Assembly (NCBI GenBank): GCA_045805265.1
Contig: JBJMLO010000013.1
Location: 186,001 to 250,000 of the forward strand
Source: JBJMLO01 sp045805265
GTDB taxonomy: Bacteria > Actinomycetota > UBA4738 > JACQTL01
Reading direction: 5' to 3'
Length of the DNA stretch: 64,000 bases
The position numbers and the translations under genes were made by a program. The notes below the pieces were generated by a model. That model did no database searches and was not told the DNA's origin. It saw nothing but the letters and a program-made list of their open reading frames with translations. Positions 54,945 to 62,818 of this stretch are shown here, piece after piece. Positions within the stretch are counted from its first letter, which is position 1, and the number at the start of each line of letters is the position of its first letter.

Positions 54945-54989
54945 CCGGGGGTCTCACGCGGCACGCCGGGCGAGCGTTGTCGTAGGGCG

Positions 54990-55487
54990 ATGGACACGGC
55001 TGCGATCCCACCCTTCAGCGTGTTCCTGGAGGAGCACCGTTCGCTCGTGTACCGGTTCCTGGCGGCCACCGTCGGCCGGGACCACGCCGACGACTGCTTC
55101 CAGGAGACGTTTCTGTCGGCGCTGCGGGCCTACCCCCGCCTTCGGCGGGACTCGAACCTCCGGGCGTGGGTCATGGCCATCGCGACGAACAAGGCCATGG
55201 ACCACGGCCGGCGCCGGGCCCGCGCGGCGGTCCCGGTGGCCGAGGTCCCCGAGCGCCCAGCGCCGGAGGACGAGCCGGCCGACCCGGCGGTGTGGGACGC
55301 GGTCCGCTCGCTGCCGCCCCTGCAGCGGGCCGCGGTTGTCCACCGGTACGTGCTCGACCTGCCGTACGCGGAGATCGCGGAGGCGCTCGGCACGTCGGAG
55401 GAGGCCGCCCGGGCCAACGCATACGAGGGCCGCAAGAAGCTCCGCGCGGCGCTGGAGGAGACATATGTCACCCATGACCGACCGTGA
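54990..55487 (+). CDS. Sigma-70 family ECF sigma factor
   Basis: A 165-residue sigma factor. Region 2: FLEEHRSLVYRFLAATVGRD, HADDCFQETFLSALRAYPRL, NLRAWVMAIATNKAMDHGRR. Region 4: VRSLPPLQRAAVVHRYVLDL, PYAEIAEALGTSEEAARANA and YEGRKKLR. The last 23 bases overlap the ogt start, so both are made from one message, and ogt may be translated only when this gene is. No anti-sigma gene is visible; the partner could be absent, or the factor may be controlled by its transcription alone. Start ATG 54990. Confidence 0.85.
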   Translation: MDTAAIPPFSVFLEEHRSLVYRFLAATVGRDHADDCFQETFLSALRAYPRLRRDSNLRAWVMAIATNKAMDHGRRRARAAVPVAEVPERPAPEDEPADPAVWDAVRSLPPLQRAAVVHRYVLDLPYAEIAEALGTSEEAARANAYEGRKKLRAALEETYVTHDRP

Positions 55488-56097
55488 CGACCTGGCCGGC
55501 GCGCTCCGCCGGCTCGACATCGACCTCGACGCCGCGTCGCACGCGGCCGCGGCCGCGGTGCCCGAGGCGGCGCGCCGGGCCGGCCTGCTCGACGTGGCCT
55601 ACGCCACCGTCGACTCGCCCTTCGGGCCGCTGCTGGTGGCGGCCACCAGAAGGGGACTCGTCCGCCTGGCCTATCCGGACGAACCGGTCGACGGGGCCCT
55701 CGAGGAGCTGGCCCGCCGGGTCTCCCCCCGGGTGCTGGAGTCGCCCGGGTCACTGGACGGCCTCCGCCGCCAGCTCGACGAGTACTTCGATGGCGACCGT
55801 CGCCGCTTTGACACCCGGATCGACTGGTCGCTGACCCGGGGCTTCACCACCCTCGTGCTGCGGGCCACCGCGCGGATCCCGTTCGGCGGGGTCAGCACGT
55901 ACCGGGACGTGGCCGGGCGGGCCGGCAACGACCGGGCCTACCGGGCCGCCGGGAACGCGCTGGGGTCGAACCCCATCCCGATCGTCGTCCCCTGCCACCG
56001 CGTGCTGCACGCCGACGGGGGGCTCGGGGGGTACACGGGCGGGCTGGGCCGCAAGGAGTTCCTGCTGCGGCTGGAGGGCGTCCTGCCCCGGGCCTGA
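55465..56097 (+). CDS. ogt: Methylated-DNA-protein cysteine S-methyltransferase
   Basis: A 210-residue suicidal DNA-repair protein that removes O6-alkyl groups from guanine. The N-terminal ribonuclease-H-like domain is divergent. The active domain has FTTLVLRATARIPFGGVSTY, RAYRAAGNALGSNPIPIVVP and the acceptor cysteine in PCHRVLHADGGLGGYTGG. ATG 55465 follows GGAGGAG by 5 bases (ATG 55474 is possible). It overlaps the ECF sigma gene by 23 bases, which suggests a regulated response to alkylation damage. A second, cysteine-less family member (ATL) lies at 28940. Confidence 0.92.
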   Translation: MSPMTDRDDLAGALRRLDIDLDAASHAAAAAVPEAARRAGLLDVAYATVDSPFGPLLVAATRRGLVRLAYPDEPVDGALEELARRVSPRVLESPGSLDGLRRQLDEYFDGDRRRFDTRIDWSLTRGFTTLVLRATARIPFGGVSTYRDVAGRAGNDRAYRAAGNALGSNPIPIVVPCHRVLHADGGLGGYTGGLGRKEFLLRLEGVLPRA

Positions 56098-56098
56098 G

Positions 56099-56308
56099 TC
56101 AGGCCGCCGGCTTGAGCGTCGAGGGCTCGGCGGGCTCGGCGGGCTCGGCGGGCTCGGCGGGCTCGGCGGGCTCGGCGGGCTCAGGTTCCACGACAGCGGG
56201 TCCGGCGTCGTCGTCCACGACCCGCCGCTCCATCCACGACGTCAGCCACAGCATGAGGCCGCCGAAGACGGGGAGGACCGCGAGCGCGATCACCGATCCG
56301 ATCGTCAT
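56099..56308 (-). CDS. Small membrane protein with Glu-Pro-Ala repeat tail
   Basis: A 69-residue protein: a short N-terminus, one membrane helix (about 3-25, SVIALAVLPVFGGLMLWLTS), the charged WMERRVVDDD, then a tail of seven consecutive Glu-Pro-Ala (or close) triplets and STLKPAA. The repeats arise from a 9-base tandem repeat in the DNA (see 56123), so the tail length may vary between strains. It is convergent with ogt, one base apart. Function not recognised; proline-rich tails of this kind often span the wall or serve as spacers. Confidence 0.6.
   Translation of the reverse strand: MTIGSVIALAVLPVFGGLMLWLTSWMERRVVDDDAGPAVVEPEPAEPAEPAEPAEPAEPAEPSTLKPAA
56123..56176 (+). repeat. 9-base tandem repeat in the small membrane protein gene
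   Basis: Six perfect copies of GGGCTCGGC in a row (56123-56176), followed by one imperfect copy (GGGCTCAGG). Read on the minus strand they encode Ala-Glu-Pro units in frame. This is a likely site of slippage. Confidence 0.8.
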
Positions 56309-56400
56309 ACTCGATCCATTCCACGTCCCCGGATGACACAAACGTCTCGGCGCAAAGGGCCTACCGTGGGGAAGGTGCCCCGAGCGAGTGGAGCTTCCCG

Positions 56401-56814
56401 GTGAACCGGCTCGAGGCGGTGCAGCGGTTCGGCGAGGCCAGGGTGGCCAGGCTGGCCACGGTCGGCCCGCGAGGACCCCACCTGGTGCCGTGCACGTTCG
56501 CGCTGGCCGGCGAGCGCATCGTGTCGGTCGTGGACCGGAAGCCGAAGCGGACCACCGCACTGCAGCGCCTGGCCAACATCCGGTCCGAGCCCCGGGTGAG
56601 CCTCCTGGTCGACCGGTACGACGAGGACTGGATCCGGCTGTGGTGGGTCCGGGCCGACGGCCGGGCGGCGATCGAGGAGGGCGGGCCGGAGCTCGTCGGG
56701 GCGGTCGCCGCCCTCACGGGGAAGTACCCCCAGTACGCCCGCCAGCCGCCGCCGGGCCCGGCGATCGTCGTCACGGTCGAGCGGTGGGCCTGGTGGTCGG
56801 CCCTCCCCGGGTAG
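56401..56814 (+). CDS. PPOX-class F420-dependent oxidoreductase (Rv0121-like)
   Basis: A 137-residue split-barrel flavin/deazaflavin-binding protein. It reads AVQRFGEARVARLATVGPRG, then HLVPCTFALAGERIVSVVDR and KPKRTTALQRLANIRSEPRV, matching the actinobacterial TIGR03668 family (mycobacterial Rv0121). It probably uses F420, consistent with the LLM enzyme at 1403. Substrate unknown. The start is GTG 56401. The last 44 bases overlap the 3' end of the convergent nucleotidyltransferase gene. The gap 56309-56400 holds no other feature. Confidence 0.83.
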   Translation: MNRLEAVQRFGEARVARLATVGPRGPHLVPCTFALAGERIVSVVDRKPKRTTALQRLANIRSEPRVSLLVDRYDEDWIRLWWVRADGRAAIEEGGPELVGAVAALTGKYPQYARQPPPGPAIVVTVERWAWWSALPG

Positions 56815-57532
56815 CGTCCTCCCGCCACACCGCGGCCACCACCGCGCCCAGCGCCTCCGCCGGAACCAGGGCCGACACGTCGTCGCCCCGGCGGGCCCGG
56901 TCCCGGACGTCCCGGGCGGCGACAGACGCGACATCCGGCGGCACGTCGAGGCGGCGGATCCGAGCCCCCCAGCCGAGCGCCACGGCCTCGGCCACGGCCC
57001 GGGCCGCCAGTTCCTCCTCGCCTCGCCGGGTCGCGTACAGCACCGTGGCCGAGGAGAACAGCGACGCCAGCGCGCGCTCCCGGTCCTCGTACCACGCCGG
57101 GTCCAGCAGCTGGGACAGCTTGTCCGACCCCAGCACGACGAAGAGGTCGGCGCCCGGGAACCGGCCGGCGGCGGCGGTGACCTGGTCGGCCAGCAGCCCG
57201 TGCGAGCACAGGCCCGCGGCCAGGCCCTCGCGCCCGGCGCACGCCGCGGCCAGCGTCTCGATGCGCTCGCGCTCGTCGAGGAGTGGGGGCGGAGTCCCCG
57301 GTTCCTTGGGCAGGGTCCGGGCCGAGTACAGCGCCACCACCAACGCGGCATGCTCCCGCGCGGCCTCGGACAGGGCCAGGTGCGCCACCGTCACCGGGTC
57401 GAACGAGCCCGCCAGCAGGGCGACCGACGGGGCCGCCGGCGCGGGGGCGTCGTCCGGCCACAGGACCAGCCGGGGCCGCTCGGCCAGGCCGAGCTCTCGG
57501 AGCGCCTGCGTCGGGTCCAATGCCCGTACCAT
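56771..57532 (-). CDS. NadD-like adenylyltransferase
   Basis: A 253-residue nucleotidyltransferase of the cytidylyltransferase-like HIGH superfamily. The ATP-binding motif is VALLAGSFDPVTVAHLALSE (T/HxGH variant with a single histidine), followed by VVALYSARTLPKEPGTPPPL, FVVLGSDKLSQLLDPAWYED and, towards the end, DVSALVPAEALGAVVAAVW. It resembles nicotinate-mononucleotide adenylyltransferases but is longer, and its substrate loop differs, so it may act on another nucleotide. The start is ATG 57532, 11 bases from the ATG of the divergent IF-2B gene. It overlaps the PPOX gene by 44 bases at the 3' end. Confidence 0.72.
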   Translation of the reverse strand: MVRALDPTQALRELGLAERPRLVLWPDDAPAPAAPSVALLAGSFDPVTVAHLALSEAAREHAALVVALYSARTLPKEPGTPPPLLDERERIETLAAACAGREGLAAGLCSHGLLADQVTAAAGRFPGADLFVVLGSDKLSQLLDPAWYEDRERALASLFSSATVLYATRRGEEELAARAVAEAVALGWGARIRRLDVPPDVASVAARDVRDRARRGDDVSALVPAEALGAVVAAVWREDATRGGPTTRPTARP

Positions 57533-57543
57533 GGCACGCTGTG

Positions 57544-58305
57544 ATGTCCGCGTGGGACGAGGTGCAGTCGCTGGGCCGGGATCGCGTCATGGGGGCCGCG
57601 GAGACTGCCGACCGCGCCGCCCAGCTCCTGCGGTCGCTCCCGAAGGACGAGGTCGACGGGGCGATGGAGGCGCTGCTCGCCGCCCATCCCAGCATGGGGC
57701 CGCTGTGGCGGCTCGCCCACGCCATCCTCACGTCGGACGACCCGGTGGAGGCGGTGGACCGTTTCCGGAAGTTCCTGGCCGGCGACTCGATGGCCGGCTT
57801 CGCCCTGAGCCCTGCCCTCCCCGGGCGGGTCCTGACGATCTCGAACTCCTCGGCCGTCGTGGAGGCCCTGGCCGTGCGCAAGCCCCGGACCGTGCTGTGC
57901 ATGATGTCGGAGCCCGGTGGCGAGGGGCTGTCGATGGCCGGCATCATCAGCGCGTACAGCGAGGTTCGCGTGCTCCCCGACGACGCGGCCATCCGTGACG
58001 TCCCAGCCGAGGCGGTGCTGATCGGCGCCGACGCCGTGACCCCGGGGTCGGTCGTGAACAAGACCAAGTCGCTCGAGCTGGTCAAGGCCGCGGCCGACAG
58101 GGAGATCCCGCGCTACGCGGTGGCCGGCAGCGCGAAGCTGGTGCCGTTCGAGGTGCCGGTGCCGGAGAACTTCCAGGCGGTCCCGCTGAAGCTGTTCACT
58201 GCCGTCGCGCTGCCCACCGGGCTGCTGTCCCCGGCGCAGGTGGCCGAGCGGGCGGCGGCCGTGCCCATGCACCAGAGCCTGCTGGACCTGGCCGCGAAGC
58301 TCTGA
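57544..58305 (+). CDS. IF-2B (eIF-2B alpha/beta/delta)-like protein
   Basis: A 253-residue protein of the eIF-2B/methylthioribose-phosphate isomerase superfamily. Features: VLTISNSSAVVEALAVRKPR (sugar-phosphate loop), TVLCMMSEPGGEGLSMAGII, AVLIGADAVTPGSVVNKTKS (DxxxxxG-x-VNKxG-type motif) and YAVAGSAKLVPFEVPVPENF. Bacterial members isomerise ribose-1,5-bisphosphate or methylthioribose-1-phosphate; this one is shorter at the N-terminus, so the substrate is uncertain. The start ATG 57544 (or GTG 57541) faces the NadD-like gene, from which it is divergent. Confidence 0.8.
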   Translation: MSAWDEVQSLGRDRVMGAAETADRAAQLLRSLPKDEVDGAMEALLAAHPSMGPLWRLAHAILTSDDPVEAVDRFRKFLAGDSMAGFALSPALPGRVLTISNSSAVVEALAVRKPRTVLCMMSEPGGEGLSMAGIISAYSEVRVLPDDAAIRDVPAEAVLIGADAVTPGSVVNKTKSLELVKAAADREIPRYAVAGSAKLVPFEVPVPENFQAVPLKLFTAVALPTGLLSPAQVAERAAAVPMHQSLLDLAAKL

Positions 58306-58334
58306 GTGCCCCCGGGCGATCCCGGTCCCGCTGT

Positions 58335-58340
58335 TACGAT
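58335..58340 (+). promoter_or_regulatory. -10 element for the rhomboid gene
   Basis: TACGAT ends 6 bases before GTG 58347 and no ribosome site is seen, so the message is probably leaderless. Confidence 0.5.
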
Positions 58341-58346
58341 CGATCG

Positions 58347-59297
58347 GTGGAGCCTCAGGCCCCCGCGCAGGGGGCGGTCGAGTTCTGCTACCGGCACCCC
58401 AAGGAACAGACCGGGGTGCACTGCACCCGTTGCGGGCGGCCCATCTGCCCCGAGTGCATGATCCCGGCGCCGGTCGGTTACCAATGCCCCGAGTGCGTGG
58501 CCGAGGCCCGCAAGGCGTTCCGCCAGAGCCCCGTACGCCGCGTCCGCGCGATGCGGGCCACCTCGGTCACGAACATCACGCTCGCGATCCTGGCTGCGAT
58601 CTTCATCGTCCAGGTGGCCAGCGGGCAGGGCCTCGGGCTCGGCCTCACGTCGAGCGGGGGGGACCCGCTGCTGGTCCACGGCGGGATGCAGCCTGCCAGC
58701 GTGGCGGCCGGCGACTACTACCGGCTGTTCACGGCAATGTTCCTGCACCTGTCGCTCTTGCACATCCTGTTCAACGGCTGGGCCCTGCTGATCTTCGGGC
58801 GGTTCGTGGAACAGGCGCTCGGGCGCGTGGCATTCGCCGTGGTGTTCCTGCTGGGCGGGCTGTGCGGCAGCGCCGCGAGCTACCTCTTCGGGTCGCCGGG
58901 CATCGTGTCCGCGGGGGCATCGGGCGCGATCGTTGCGCTCTTCGGCGCGTTCATCGCCTACAACTACCGGCGCCGCCAGAACGCGATGTCGCGTGCGAAC
59001 CTCCAGTCGGCAGTCCTCATCATCCTGCTCAACCTGTTCCTCACCCTGGGCTACAGTCAGATCGACTGGCACGCGCACTTGGGTGGTCTCGTGGGAGGCC
59101 TCGTCCTCGGTGCGGCGCTCGACGGGATCGGTTCGGTCCGGATCAGGAGCTTGGTTCGCGTGGGGACGGTGGTGGGCATCGCGCTTGCGGTCCTCCTCCT
59201 GGTCGGGTTCAGGACCTCACAACTCCGCTCCCAGTACGGGGTCGCACAGCTGCAGCACGCGAAGCAGTGCCTCATCCATCCGAACCTCACGTGCTGA
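58347..59297 (+). CDS. Rhomboid intramembrane serine protease with zinc-finger N-terminus
   Basis: A 316-residue protease. The N-terminal 50 residues carry a B-box-like zinc motif: C/H in CYRHPKEQTGVHCTRC, then PICPECMIPAPVGYQCPEC. Six or seven membrane helices follow. The catalytic pair is the serine in VSAGASGAIVALFGAF and the histidine in DWHAHLGGLVGGLVLG. LFTAMFLHLSLLHILFNGWA is the conserved L1-helix 2 part. It cleaves single-pass membrane proteins within the bilayer. Substrates are unknown. The start is GTG 58347 after a TACGAT hexamer. Confidence 0.92.
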   Translation: MEPQAPAQGAVEFCYRHPKEQTGVHCTRCGRPICPECMIPAPVGYQCPECVAEARKAFRQSPVRRVRAMRATSVTNITLAILAAIFIVQVASGQGLGLGLTSSGGDPLLVHGGMQPASVAAGDYYRLFTAMFLHLSLLHILFNGWALLIFGRFVEQALGRVAFAVVFLLGGLCGSAASYLFGSPGIVSAGASGAIVALFGAFIAYNYRRRQNAMSRANLQSAVLIILLNLFLTLGYSQIDWHAHLGGLVGGLVLGAALDGIGSVRIRSLVRVGTVVGIALAVLLLVGFRTSQLRSQYGVAQLQHAKQCLIHPNLTC

Positions 59298-59342
59298 CCC
59301 GAATCGCCGGACCCGGCGAGCCGACCGGAGTTACCTCGGGTC
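59296..59342. terminator. Possible bidirectional terminator between rhomboid and the PQQ-propeller gene
   Basis: GACCCGA (59296-59302) and TCGGGTC (59336-59342) enclose an inner CGCCGG/CCGGCG pair (59305-59318). Both convergent stop codons lie in or beside the structure. Confidence 0.35.
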
Positions 59343-60974
59343 GCCGATGCCGTAGATCTTGCCGCCGCGGGTGCCGACCCACAGCATGCCGTGCCACGCG
59401 GCCGGCGTGGACTCGATGCAGCCCTCGAGGTGGACCGACCACAGCTCGGTCGGGTGCCGGGGGTTCGAGATGTCGTAGTCGTGGAGGTCGCCCGCGCAGT
59501 CCCCGATCACCATCTGGTCGTCGATGGTCACCGGGGAGCCGTTGAGCGGCGGGGCCACCCGGGTGTCGGAGAGGACCTTCCCGGTGTCGGCGTCCACGGC
59601 GAGGATGTGCCCGTCGCTTCCCGGCGCCCACACCACGCCCTTGTACAGCGCCACCGTGCCCAGCAACCCGCCGTCCGGGCCGGTCCCGCCCATGTCGACC
59701 GTCCACAGCACCGGGTTCCCCTTCCGGTGGGGGTCGAGCTTCATGAGGTTGCCGCCAACCTGCTCGTCCCGGGCGCGCGACCGCGAGACGTTGAACTCGT
59801 ACTTGCGGCCGACGTACAGGTTCCCCTGCTGGTCGATGACGATCGTGGAATCGGTGTCGTCGCCGTCCCAGAACTCGAACACCTTCTGGTAGTGGGTGCC
59901 GCCGGCCAGGACGTCGGAGATGTCCCACCCCTGCACCAGCCCGCCTCCGTTCGCGAAGTACACGACGCCCTTGAAGAAGGCCACCGAGTCCTCGATCGAC
60001 ACGTCCTCGTCCCCCACGGCGTGGATGAACGACGAGGTGAACCCCGGGACGAGCATCACGATCTTCGGGTCGACCTGCACCAGGCCCTTGGCGTCGTAGC
60101 TCCGGTGCAGCCGGATGACGTAGAACCAGGAGTTCTCGCTGCCCTCGAGGAGGTAGTCGCCGAGCTGCAGGGCGGCGCCGTCCCAGTCGTTGTTCCAGAT
60201 CGGATTCGGCACGGACGTGTCCGCGTTCACGGACCACAGCGTGGTGGGCTTCGAGCGGTCGAGGGCCACCACGCGAAACTCGTTGTCCCGCGACCCCGCG
60301 TAGTACAGCGGGTAGCCCTCGGCGTCGGAGGTTGCCGAGCCCTTGGCCAGGTCGCCGGTGACGAGATCGGGGCGCATCGGCTGGCCGGTGAGCCCGTTCA
60401 GGAAGTGGTAGTGGTCGTCGTACGCGCCCTCCCTGATCTCGACCTTCCCGTTGTCGTGCACGATCACGTTGGGCTGGCCGGTCCAGCCGGTTCCGCACCA
60501 CGTCTTCGTGCCGTCGATGCCGGTCGACTGCGAGCACAGGCCACCGGTCTGCGGGTACTGCCACAGGACCTGGGGATGTGTCGGCAGCGGGCCCTCGCCG
60601 TAATAGGTGCGGGTGGCGTTCCCCCGAAACGTCACCAGCCCGGGGAACTTCGTGTTGATCGACCCGGGCGTGGAGGGGTCGTCCTGGTTCGCGCCGCCCG
60701 CCGACGGGGAGCTCGAGCTGGAGCTCGTCCCGCCCGGCGTGGTGGTGTTCCCCGAACCGGTGTGCGGGCCGCCCGGGGATCGTGTCGACGGGCCGTGGGC
60801 CCTCGGAGACCGGTCGTTGCCGGTGACGGCCTTCGCCACCGCGACGCCGCCGGCCGCCAGCACCAGGATCAGCACCACCGCCCGGAACGGGAACCGCGAG
60901 GGCCGGCCGTGGCGGGGCACGCCGGACCGCGAGGGCGGCCGTGACGGCGGGCGTCGCGCGGGAGGGGGCGTCAT
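59331..60974 (-). CDS. Membrane-anchored PQQ-type beta-propeller protein
   Basis: A 547-residue protein with a basic, proline-rich cytosolic N-terminus, one hydrophobic helix (about 32-48, AVVLILVLAAGGVAVAKAV), a Ser/Thr/Gly-rich linker to about 100, and a large extracellular propeller. Blades include VIVHDNGKVEIREGAYDDHY, VLWQYPQTGGLCSQSTG, VYFANGGGLVQGWDISDVL, IVIDQQGNLYVGRKYEF, VVWAPGSDGHILAVDADTGK and LWVGTRGGKIYGIGDP. It resembles PQQ-like repeat proteins lacking an enzyme active site, so a ligand-binding or sensing role outside the cell is likely. ATG 60974. Confidence 0.75.
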   Translation of the reverse strand: MTPPPARRPPSRPPSRSGVPRHGRPSRFPFRAVVLILVLAAGGVAVAKAVTGNDRSPRAHGPSTRSPGGPHTGSGNTTTPGGTSSSSSSPSAGGANQDDPSTPGSINTKFPGLVTFRGNATRTYYGEGPLPTHPQVLWQYPQTGGLCSQSTGIDGTKTWCGTGWTGQPNVIVHDNGKVEIREGAYDDHYHFLNGLTGQPMRPDLVTGDLAKGSATSDAEGYPLYYAGSRDNEFRVVALDRSKPTTLWSVNADTSVPNPIWNNDWDGAALQLGDYLLEGSENSWFYVIRLHRSYDAKGLVQVDPKIVMLVPGFTSSFIHAVGDEDVSIEDSVAFFKGVVYFANGGGLVQGWDISDVLAGGTHYQKVFEFWDGDDTDSTIVIDQQGNLYVGRKYEFNVSRSRARDEQVGGNLMKLDPHRKGNPVLWTVDMGGTGPDGGLLGTVALYKGVVWAPGSDGHILAVDADTGKVLSDTRVAPPLNGSPVTIDDQMVIGDCAGDLHDYDISNPRHPTELWSVHLEGCIESTPAAWHGMLWVGTRGGKIYGIGDPR

Positions 60975-61025
60975 TCGGGATCGCGACGATGGTACCGGCC
61001 GGGGGGCGGTTCGGGGGGAGGCGCG

Positions 61026-62216
61026 TCAGTCCTTCAGGCCGGCGAGGAACTTCCCGATCGCGGCGTTCGTGGCCTCCGTGGCCTCGAACTGGGGCACGTG
61101 CCCGACCCGGGGGAGGACCAGGAGCTCGGCGTCGGGAAGCTCCGCGGCGAGCTTGGGGGCGAGGCGCACCGGTACCAGGCGGTCGGCGGTGCCCCAGACG
61201 ATCTGGACCGGCACCCGGACGTGGCGCATGTGCGCCCAGAACGGCCGCGGTGCCTCGGTGAGGAGGTGCCGCAGGGAGTCGAAGAACGCCATCCGGGCCT
61301 GCGGGGAGCGGTAGATCCGGATGAACTCCTCGGCGGCGCCTTCGTACCCCGCGTCGGGCAGCTTCGAGGGGTCGCCCATCAGCCGCCGGATCGCCACCTT
61401 CATCCACCGCTCGCGCAGCGGGAACGGGACCGCCCCGAGCTCCGCCGGGATGACGCGGGTGAAGCCGAGGACGTAGCGCACCCGGAACCCGGGGACGGCC
61501 GGCGCCAGGACCGCCAGCGCCCGGACCCGGTCGGGCGAGCGAACCGCCAACTCCAGCGCGACGCGGCCGCCGAGGGAGTTCCCGACCACGATGGCCCGGT
61601 CGATCTCCAGGGCGTCCATCAGCCGCCGGACCGTCCGCGCGTAGTTCCGGGGGGTGTACTCGGTCGACACCGGCTTGTCCGAGGCGCCGTGGCCCGGGAG
61701 GTCCGGGATGATCACGCGGTGGTGCGGGGCGAGGGCGGGAACGATCGGCAGCATCGAGATCTTCGTGCCGCCGAGCCCGTGCAGCGCCAGGACCGGCGGG
61801 CCCTCGCCGACGACGTACGCGGACAGCGTCACGTCGCCCGCCTCGACCTCGATCTGGTCGAAGTCGAGCGGCCCCCGCGCCCGGGCGTGCGGCTCGAACA
61901 GCGACTGCAGCCGCGCGCCCAGGTCGAGGTTGCCCCGAAGCGCCAGCCGGCCGGCCAGGAAGGCCTCGATGCCGGTCATCCGTCCGTCGTCGAGGGCGAG
62001 CCACGTATCGCGGTCGGCCCACAGCCGGGCGGCCGGCTGCCGCGACGCGCCCTCACGCGCGCGACAGGACTTCCGGGTGACAGTGACGGTGTAGGTGGCG
62101 TCCCCGACCCGGATCTCCCATTCCGCCGACAGACCGTTCGCGGCGTCCAGCCGGAACCGCTCCGGGAGGGAGAGGACGCGCCGACGTACCTCGTCCCCGG
62201 CGACGTCCCCCTCCAT
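61026..62216 (-). CDS. SCP2-like domain fused to an alpha/beta hydrolase
   Basis: A 396-residue fusion. Residues 1-115 resemble a sterol-carrier-protein-2 domain (FRLDAANGLSAEWEIRVGDA, TYTVTVTRKSCRAREG, then TWLALDDGRMTGIEAFLAGR and LRGNLDLGARLQSLF). From about 130 comes an alpha/beta hydrolase: PPVLALHGLGGTKISMLPIV, VIIPDLPGHGASDKPVST, the nucleophile in VVGNSLGGRVALELAVR, the acid in IVWGTADRLVPVRL and the histidine in LPRVGHVPQFEATEA. The SCP2 part could present a lipid or CoA ester to the hydrolase. ATG 62216. The gap upstream (62217-62376) holds an 8-bp inverted repeat (GCGGTTCG 62218/CGAACCGC 62266) and a TACATT -10 candidate. Confidence 0.82.
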   Translation of the reverse strand: MEGDVAGDEVRRRVLSLPERFRLDAANGLSAEWEIRVGDATYTVTVTRKSCRAREGASRQPAARLWADRDTWLALDDGRMTGIEAFLAGRLALRGNLDLGARLQSLFEPHARARGPLDFDQIEVEAGDVTLSAYVVGEGPPVLALHGLGGTKISMLPIVPALAPHHRVIIPDLPGHGASDKPVSTEYTPRNYARTVRRLMDALEIDRAIVVGNSLGGRVALELAVRSPDRVRALAVLAPAVPGFRVRYVLGFTRVIPAELGAVPFPLRERWMKVAIRRLMGDPSKLPDAGYEGAAEEFIRIYRSPQARMAFFDSLRHLLTEAPRPFWAHMRHVRVPVQIVWGTADRLVPVRLAPKLAAELPDAELLVLPRVGHVPQFEATEATNAAIGKFLAGLKD

Positions 62217-62362
62217 TGCGGTTCGATGAGCCACTCGGACACAAATGTACCGCTTGTATCGCTCCCGAACCGCGATTCGACCTCCAGCCGTTCGGAGCCG
62301 GCGCGGGGCGAGCGGGCACGACGATGACCCCGCGGGGCTTTGTGCGGCACGCCGCCAGGGGC

Positions 62363-62368
62363 TACGCT
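62363..62368 (+). promoter_or_regulatory. -10 element for the PAS-domain gene
   Basis: TACGCT ends 8 bases before ATG 62377 with no ribosome site, indicating a leaderless message. Confidence 0.5.
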
Positions 62369-62376
62369 CGTCGCCC

Positions 62377-62796
62377 ATGGGGTGGGAGCCACGCCAGAAG
62401 GACCTCGTGCTGATCCTGGCGCGCGACGTCGCGGCCCGGCTGGCCACGCCGATGTTCGTGATCGACGCGGAGGGAACGCTCGTGTTCTTCAACGAGGCCG
62501 CCGAGGCGGTCCTGGGGCAGACGTTCGCCGACAGCGGCGAGATGCCCCTCGACGAGTGGTCCACGGCGTTCTCCCCCGTGGACCACGACGGGACGCCGAT
62601 CCCGGCGGAGGAGCTGCCGCTCGGCGTGGCGCTGTACCAGGGCCGGCCGGACCACCGGACCTTCGACATCGTCGGCGCCGACGGGGTCCGCCGGGAGCTC
62701 GCCGTCACCGCGATCCCGCTCCAGACCCACCCCTCGGAGACCGTGGGCGCGGTCGCGCTGTTCTGGGACCGGACGGCGAGGGCGGCCTCGACGTGA
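62377..62796 (+). CDS. Single PAS-domain protein
   Basis: A 139-residue cytosolic protein that is one PAS domain: ATPMFVIDAEGTLVFFNEAA, EAVLGQTFADSGEMPLDEWS, then PLGVALYQGRPDHRTFDIVG and ELAVTAIPLQTHPSETVGAV with ALFWDRTARA at the end. PAS domains bind haem, flavin or small ligands and sense redox, light or metabolites. Without an output domain, it must act through another protein, or it may be a soluble sensor of the MBL hydrolase gene that starts 22 bases on. Confidence 0.78.
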   Translation: MGWEPRQKDLVLILARDVAARLATPMFVIDAEGTLVFFNEAAEAVLGQTFADSGEMPLDEWSTAFSPVDHDGTPIPAEELPLGVALYQGRPDHRTFDIVGADGVRRELAVTAIPLQTHPSETVGAVALFWDRTARAAST

Positions 62797-62818
62797 GCGC
62801 GGCCGGGGGGGCGGTCCG

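Noticed and set aside
59287..62022. A 911-codon minus-strand opening parallel to the SCP2-hydrolase and PQQ genes.
   Set aside because: It is the wrong frame of two well supported genes and has no recognisable motif.
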